Positions 7,821 through 16,800 of a stretch of DNA of 20,420 nt are shown piece after piece. Within the stretch, counting starts at the first letter, position 1; each line of letters opens with the position of its first letter. The position numbers and the translations under genes are program-made. The notes under the pieces were generated by a model. That model was not told the DNA's origin. It ran no database searches and worked only from the letters and a program-made list of their open reading frames with translations. The stretch covers positions 1-20,420 of the forward strand of contig JAUCNG010199973.1 in the NCBI GenBank assembly GCA_032353305.1. The letters run 5' to 3'. The DNA comes from Cephalothrix spiralis. Taxonomy: Eukaryota > Nemertea > Palaeonemertea > Archinemertea > Cephalotrichidae.

Positions 7821-10800
7821 TTAATTATGAGACTTAGTGAGAAAACTGCTTACAAAAAACAGTAAAATTAGCATTACTTTTGAATGTTCCAATGTCTTGC
7901 AACCTGACGGAGTCTTATTTATTATACATTTCTTTGCATCAAGCTGTATTCGTTTTTCTGCAATGTCACCAGAGGTCTGTTCAGTTGCTATGGCTGAAAC
8001 GTTAAACGAAAAACTGTCTAATGTTCCATGCACTGCTAATTCATGATAACCATTTTCAACTTTGAATGAGCTCTCTGTAAGTCTTCTGCCCGCTGTTACG
8101 TTCACACTTTGAGGGAGTCCCGACAGGATGATTTTCAAAATTTCCGATCCATCCTTATCCACTAAATTAGCATCTATGTACACCAATGGAGTCCCGTTAT
8201 CTTTGTTACACTTGGTTTCAGCCTTAAGAAGTGGTTCATTTGCTGCTGGAGTTACTGTGATTGCAACTGAGCTTCTTCTATCTGACTTCTTTCTGGCAAT
8301 AACCATCTCTGCTTTAAGGTGTAAAATCAAAATACCGGAGAAGTATTTTGGGGGAGTCACTATCACTGAACCGAAGTCATCGTTTTCCAATACTTGATAG
8401 TTATTGGTTTCCATACCTTTAGAGAAGTAAACATTTGGTATGTTAGCTTTGATCAAAATCTGAAGATTGCTTGCATTTTGGTTTCCAGGTGCCCTGGCTG
8501 ATATGTAAATTGAAAATGGCTTTCCTTCAATGGAGCTAGCTTGTGATATCTGAAGAATCGGTGGATCTATAAAGGTTGAATTCTTGCTACAGTCAACACC
8601 AAAGTAGTTAGGATTGCAAATACAGGAACCATTTTCACATTTCCCATTTCTAGAACAATTATTGTGACACTCGAGGGACATATCAAATGACACTGCTGAA
8701 TTCACATCGATTGGCTGGGTGTTTCCTACATTGTCAGTTGCACTGAGCACAACCCGTGTATCTTTGCTACCCTGCCAAGGTAGAACGAAAAAGTTATCTT
8801 GAATCCCAGATAATATAGGTGTTGCTACTCCCGTGTCTGACAATGAATATATATTGGAAAACATCACCCCGGATCCTTGATCTTGGCCGACAATATGAAT
8901 TAATAAACCTCCGTCACTGCGTGCCGTTACATTATGTGACAAAGACGTATTGGGATGAACCCTGTCAATAGTATTGAATATCGGTGGTGTATCTATTGGT
9001 GCATTTGCGTCAAAGAATATTTTGGCTTCAGCGTCTATCTTTGCTCCTTGTTTAACAGTGTCTTTCATATTCATCTTAAACATCACATATCCTTGTCCTG
9101 TGGTGCCGTTATTTGGGGGTAAAAATCCAACTCTTGGATCTGACGGAGGGAAACCTGTCTTTGAATCTATTGTTTGAAACAACCATGTAGCTTCGCCATT
9201 GACGATGTCTAATCCTGCCTGGAAATAGACATGAAGACCTAAATCCGGAATTGCAAGGGTGTCTTGGTAGAAAGGGGCTTTGTAGTCTAACAAAAGTTCA
9301 AAGTCTCCAAATCCAATTGAACCTAGTTTAAAGGTTGCAAGGTCAAGATCAGAATCAAGTACGCAACTGATAAAAACTTTTTGTGCCGGAGCTGTCGCAT
9401 TTGCATCATTTTCAAAACGTATTCTATAATCCATAACATGTGAATCGGCAACGAATTTAGCTTCACCATATCCAGCAGGACCAATTATATCATTAGGATC
9501 CCTTGAAACAGGTACCTCGCATGCAGTCACTGCATCGTATTTCAATTCTCTAAACCAATCGAAAAATTTTTGGAGAATATTAAAATATATATTTAAATAC
9601 ATTTTTTGATAAGCTTCCAGCTCCATAGTTGCTGCTGCCTTCAACGCCGCCTCGTTTGCTTTTTTGAAATCTAACTGTCTAATATTAACAAGATCTGATA
9701 CTAAGCTTCCAGTGTATGCTGCCCCAGATTGCACAGATGCTTTAATCTTTCCCTTAACCTTAAATTCATCTCCTATACCTGTTATAGCGCCTGAAACAGC
9801 TGCACCTACAAAATCACCCAAATTTAAGGGTTCAAACTTAAAATAAAGTTGCTCTATAACATAATTTACAGCACCTCCATATGCACCTTTAGCTGCACCT
9901 ATAGCTGCTTTAAATGCTACAAACCTAATTACAGCAAGAGGGATAATAAATATAACAAATTTTCCTTGTGGATCTTTATTAGCCAAGGGATTATTCTCTG
10001 CATAGCAGTACAGATTATATGGACTTCCAGTATAACCAATCGGATCTGTCGACAAAAAGCGCCCCAGTTGAGCGTCGTAAATTCTAGCTCGGACCAAGAA
10101 CAGGTTGTTGTTCGATGGTAAAAATTTCATGATACCATATTGCCCCATAAAGGTGAAGAGTTCATCATTATCCTTTCCTTGGATAAGTACACCAAATGGA
10201 TCATACGCGTAGTGTGCTAGGATATTTCCAGATGAGTCAGATGTATGTATAACAGAACCGTCACCGTCGAACATGTAAAACTTTATATTTCCTTGGCTTT
10301 GTGAAGCTACAAGGCCATATGCAAATGCATGATAATGAAAGGTCCATGTGCCATTAACCTGCACCATAATTGCATCGTTTCCAAAGAATCCTAGTGGATC
10401 AGAAATATACTTGATTTTTTCCCCATCAGTACATTCCTTTTCAGACAATCCACCAAAGACATCATATTTCATGTTGCATATTACCTTACTTGATAAATAC
10501 TGTGTCATGTGTTTATCTTGGTCAAAAACATATCTTTCTGATATTTCGGAAGAACCACGTGTTTCAACCTGTTGTACTAGGTTCCCATTTTTGTCATGAA
10601 CAAATGACTTGTATTTGCCATATTTTTGGTATTGATTGAGTTCATTAACTAGGTATGATTGATCAGGTCTGCCTTCACTTTTTCGTTCAATTCTGTTTTG
10701 TCTGGTGTCATAGGAAATCGATTCCTTTGTCCCAGGCCCAGATTCCCATGATACAAGTTGACCAGCGTTGTCATATTTATATTTCCATGTTCCATCCTTT

Positions 10801-13800
10801 GTTTCAGTTTCAATTCGGTATCCTTTTCCACTGTATTTATACACGAACTTCGATAATAAAGCTTTGTTTTTATCAAGATTCTTCACTTCTTTTAGTCGTA
10901 AAGAGCCACTGTCGTAGGTATACTCGGTAGTTAGTTGGTTCTGAAAGCTATTCCTAATTAATCTATTACGATTATCATACTCAAACTTTACTAAGAAATC
11001 CCCTTTATTGTTTTGTAATTGTTGTAATTTTCTTTCCTTGTCATAAACGTATTTTATATCATAACCAATGTTCGACGATAGGGATGTTCTTTGACCATAT
11101 TTGTTGAATGTGTAACTTAATTTTATTCCGTTGGGGTAGGAAATTGACAGTGGGAATCCTTTCGTTCCATAAATCAGAGAGGTTTTACCTTCCGAATTCC
11201 TTATTCCGGTGAGTTTATCTTCATTGTTATATTCATAATGAAAAACGTCACTGACTGTAGTTTTTTTCATTACCTGATTTTTTTCGCTATATTCGTATGT
11301 TATTTTACTTTGATCCCTTTGGATTTGTTCAGCTATTCTATCATTTGAATCGTAGTTAGAAATTTCAGTACTGTTGTCAATAAATGTCACAGTCCTTTGG
11401 ATGGACGAATGGGAAAATTTTGATATACTTCCTATTACATCAAACAACTCCATCAATGTCCCATTTTTATCCAACTTAGCATTTAGCTGGTCTCCATTTG
11501 CACGTATGTAGGTGATAATGTCGCTTTTATCATCAAAGGATGTAGAACTAATTACTTCATCACCACTAAGTACATCTCTGGTTTTTGTCTGTGGGTTTGT
11601 AATAAATGATTGTGGGAACCCTAACATCGGTATGACCTTTATTACGGTACCGCCTATTCCAAATTGTGTAATTGATTTGAAATCACCAGGACTTACATTA
11701 ATTTTCATAAGTCCATTACAGTCAGTATCAGTAACAACTTTTCCCAGGGTTATGTTATCAGCTGTAGTTAATTCAACACTTTTGAGTCGATGTTGGTCGT
11801 CATATACTATGATTTGTTTGTCTTCGTTTTCATGTAAAATTTCAATCAAATAACCATTGTCATTGTATCTGTATTGCACAGAGTTTTCACCTTTAAGAAT
11901 ACTTTTTAGCTGGCCATTTGTGTTGTATGACAACAACATTTTAGATATTCTAAGACCATTTTTGTCATTTAATTCAACAGTTATTATTTTGTCTATAGCA
12001 TTGTATTGCAATGTCATCATCTGCCCATTTGACTGATGCAGTTCGGACGGTCGTCGTTTAGAATCAAGTTTAAATGTTATGGACTCAGTATTGTCATTTC
12101 TATTCTGAATCTTTGTCAAATTTCCTTTGTCATTATATTGGTATATGGTATCACTTGAGTAATGCCAATATGAGTTTTGCTTTTCAACTATTTCATCAGA
12201 CGAAAGTACATCGCTTGCATATTTTCCACTTGAAATTTTGACAAACCTATAATATTTTCTTTCTTTAAATAATGTAATATCCGTTTGGTTTAGAATTAGT
12301 CTTATTTCAAGCAAGTGCAAGATCCAACCCTGTCCAAGAGGCCCAGTACTACGTCTTTGTGATATGGAAGCGGGATATGATCGTTGAAAAGTTAGCTTTA
12401 GGAACGACATTGAATTTGAATTTTGAATATCCATTACTTCAAATATTCTTTTTGGTGACAAATCGCCATCTGCTATTAATAACAGATTTGTTATGTAGTA
12501 TGGTAGACTAAATGATGTTGTAGACCCTCCTTTGATTGCATTTCCAATCGCTCTTATTCGTTGTGCAAATGAAATTGCATCATTTCCAGTGCATATTCTA
12601 AAATTGTTCCATATTATCTTCCATGTTGCTTCGTCAAGATAGTTAGGTCGAGTAATCGAGTATGATTCAAGGAGAAACTTGTCAAGGAAGGCATTTGTAA
12701 TGTCTGTCAGATACATTAGTTCCCTCCCTGTGAAGTCAGGTGGCGGTATCCACATAAATTCGAATATCCGTGTTGTGCGTGGAGGAATCATCACACCTGG
12801 CTCATTGTTTATCATTGGTAGAAAAGTATATTCAGTTTCTACCTTTACAACGGGATCGCTATCAACTCTTTGCACCTTCGTCTTTCCGCCTGTATATACT
12901 GATAAGATTGGTGTCTCTACATCGCTGTAACCAACATTGCTAATTGATACTTGAAACTTACTTTTCTCACCGATTCTTATTGGAGGAGGTTTTGAAATTG
13001 CAAAATGGAGACTCCCTGGCAAAACAGAAGTGATTTCGATAAGTTCTTGATTTTGTGCTGTTCTGCCATCTAATGCCTCTAACTTTATTGAATATTTTCC
13101 GATACTAATTCCTTCAACCTTAAAAGTAGCATAAACGAGTGCAGAGTTAAATCTGTAAACATCCAATGCACATATCTTTTCACTATTTTGGTACAGAAGA
13201 CAAACCTTAATCTTAGTTGGAAACAACATCCCATTTATCTTTAATGTTGCGTTGCCTGTTGGTGATATTGTTAAAGGATAAATGGATGTAACATCAAATT
13301 TAGCCTCCTTCACTTCAACTATGATATCGTATGAAGACGATTTGAATACACTTGTGCTCTCTACCAAAAGGTAGTAATTTCCACGCAATGTTAATGGGAC
13401 TAAGACATGCTGAGAAGAAATTCGCCAGTCATTTGATGTGGAATCATATCTGTACATAGTAGGGGGACCTCCCTTACGCATGTACATTTGGTGATATGCC
13501 TTAGATGACATCGTGAACAAGTTTACAAGAAGAGCTATCCCTTCCTCTATATTCGGGATCTTGTAGACGATGTTGCTGTTACTTGATATCCTTATGGTTT
13601 TTCTCTCATTTAATCGAATTTCTGGTGGATTTACTGTCATAACTGTATTACTTATACCAATATTGTTCGTCAAGTTTAAGTCTCGTGCACTTGTTCGTGT
13701 TTTTACTATAGGAGTGTACATACCCTCTTTTATCTTTGGTACCAGTCCTGACCATGTACTTGATTTCGTATTACCAGGTTTTTTATGCTGAGATTCTAAG

Positions 13801-16800
13801 TCAAATTGTCCACATGAAGGACCTGAAACCTTTACATCTGTAATATCCCACTTCTTGTCAATGGAAAGGTAAACACTGTCGCATAGATAACCTTTTGCTG
13901 GTAAGTTTCCCTCATTCGATACTTTGTAGGAATACTGTATATTTTGATTATACACAACTTTGGATTGTGAATGAGTTACACTGTGGGTCTTGATATCAAC
14001 GGAGGGGGCATTCTTGACACTTATAATCAGTGATATGATATTATTCTGATAGTCATTTTCAAACACCCTTCTATCCACATTTACAACAAGTAGCAAGTAA
14101 TATTGTGTAGATGATAAATCATACGGTAGGAAATATTCAATAGTGTTGTTGTAGAATTTCCCGTTGTTTATATCCTTTACTCTCGCAGACGATTTAAGTG
14201 GAGTATCAAATGGGTCAAGTGCAGGATCTGTGCTTAGGTACAAATTGTCATACCACATTGCACTTGTTTTCGCTTTTCCATTGTTAATAACACTATAATA
14301 AATGATATTTAAATCCCCAGACACAATTGTTCCTACAGGTTTTGAATCTAGAATAGCAACCAGATCTGGCATCGGACCAGGAACAACAGAAACCATTTTC
14401 GGTAAATTGAAGGCAAATGATGTTCTTGGTATTTCCAACACATTATTGACATCAAGGATGATGTAAAGAGAATAATTTGAATTTAAACCAAATGGAACAT
14501 TGATATCAAAACTGCTATCGTATTTAATCCCTGTACTATGCTCCATAGTGTGTAGTACTGATCCAATTCTTAGACCAGTGGAAGTTACTTGAATAACAGT
14601 TTTTTCTGAATTTGGGGAAGATATCGCATAAAGTCCATCATACCAGGCGGATGTGTCTGTTCTACAGTATGCTGAACATTCTACTTTGTACGGAATGTGT
14701 ATTATTTGACCAGTCAACCATGTGTTCGAATGATTTGTTAAATGAGAAGTTACTGTTAGTGTTGGAGGTGGAATCCCCTTTATTAATGTAGGGGATTTTG
14801 ATTTCCAAATGTTGTTATTCTTGCCATTAATTTCAGTAAGTTGATTCTCGATATCTAATTCTGTTATGACATCATAATAACCTTTTACACTTCCCTTTAG
14901 GGTTAGGATATGGGTTACTGTGATCGAATCACCAGCCAACATTTGCTGATTTAACGTAACAATGGAGTATAGATTACGATCTACACTTGATAATATTCCC
15001 TTACTTTTTGATAGACTAACTTTATTTTTCCATGACTGTTTTGACTGCATACTATTACCTATATTTTGTATAAAGGTATTAACAGTCAGTAATTGGGAAC
15101 CATCTTCAACTTCACTATATTCTACTTCGACATTGGATATAAACAAATCAGGTGAAGGAGGAGCAACAACAGTCACATATGATGATTGCCTTGGTTCGCA
15201 GGTGTCTGTAGCTTCTTTTCCAAATTCACATCCAATGAAAATACTATATTCACCAACAACTGATAACGGAATTGCAATATCAATGTTTCTTAACAAGGCC
15301 GAATTATTTAATGGTATTGGATTTTGTCCTGGTAATTTCTTTAATGTCAAATACGGAAGACTATTGTTTGGTTGAATAAGGCTAATCACTTCTTGCCAAT
15401 CACTTGTCAAGCTCAACTGACCAATGTTCTGTACCTTCCATTTAATTGAAATTGTTGTCCCTGCCTCAACTAATGATTTAGAAACTTCTAAATCACTAAC
15501 TTTGATGTTGAATCTACGTTTTCTTACTTCTGTATTTCCGAGATCAAATACATTAGAACAATCTCTGTTTTCGAAGACGGAATTTTTTACATTAAGAGTG
15601 ATAGAGGCTTTATATACACCAAACATATTTTCATTCAGGATTACCTTTCCCGATATTTGGTATGATTCACCAGCAGGCAGGTATTTTTTCTGTCTGACGC
15701 TCATGATTGAGTATCTTTTTGAGGTCCTCGTTTGGAACATCGATATTTCATCAATCCATGACGTCTGCATAATTTTACCTTTGCCTTTGTTTTCAATAGT
15801 TATATTATAAAACATTATGTTGGCAGTTGGTTCCTCTTCTATACTCACATACCCGACCTTAACACATAAATCTGGCAAAGTTTGTTCAAGTTTTACAACT
15901 TTTGTTGCTTTGTTGTTATCATCAGATTTATATTCAAAAACATTACCTCCTTCGTCAGTTGTCAGAGTGATGTTGTAGTCTCCAGATTCTAATTGGGGTG
16001 GGATTTTGTACTGAAATTCCCTCACGTAAATAAACGTTGGACGAAATTTTGTCTCATATATAAATTGACTTTGTTTAGAATAAACAAAGCCAGTTTTAAT
16101 GGATTTGAAGGTAAACGTGTCATACCACCAATTCTCAAAGGGTGTACCGGGACCAGCATTTTTGACACTGTATTTTACTTTAATTGTATCTTCTGTTTTC
16201 AAGGATAGGGGTTGTATCATTAAATACTGAAAATTTAATGTCAGATCTGGCGTTGGTGAAAGCGTTACTTTAATTGGTAATGTCTTCAAATTGTCTCCTT
16301 CATCAAAATGTTCGTAGACATGGTTACCACTGTCAGTAACTATGATAAGAAAGAAGTCTCCAAAGATGGCATTTGGTATCAGAGCTTTTGCACTTGAGCT
16401 ATATTCTCCATCGGATATAAGAGCACCCTCGTGAAATACATGTATAAGTTGTTTATCATTTTTATCAAGTTTATCATCATTTGAAAAATAGATGCTGTCA
16501 TACCATTTTGTTGCTAATGTTATACCAATTCCAATGTTCTTAACAACCCAATACACAGATGTTGTCTTTCCTGAAAAGCTTGACCCTACGACGAATGCTG
16601 ATTTTAATACTAGGTTAGGTGGAGGGGATAGTTTTATTTGGAGTGCAACAGACGCTCTGAGAATGTTGTTCTCAAAGTCATAATCATTTATTTGATGATA
16701 TATATCAGTCCGTACGAAAATATAAAAACTACCAATATCCTTCACACTGACCTGTATACTAGTATCTTGCACATAACCATCATTTTGATCCAAAATATTC

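Noticed and set aside
8589-9962. Toxin domain after the RHS core
   Set aside because: No nuclease, deaminase, ADP-ribosyltransferase or pore motif is visible; the sequence looks structural.
14962-15810. 128-137-codon plus-strand frames inside the giant gene
   Set aside because: They are antisense shadows of the CARDB region with no recognisable features.
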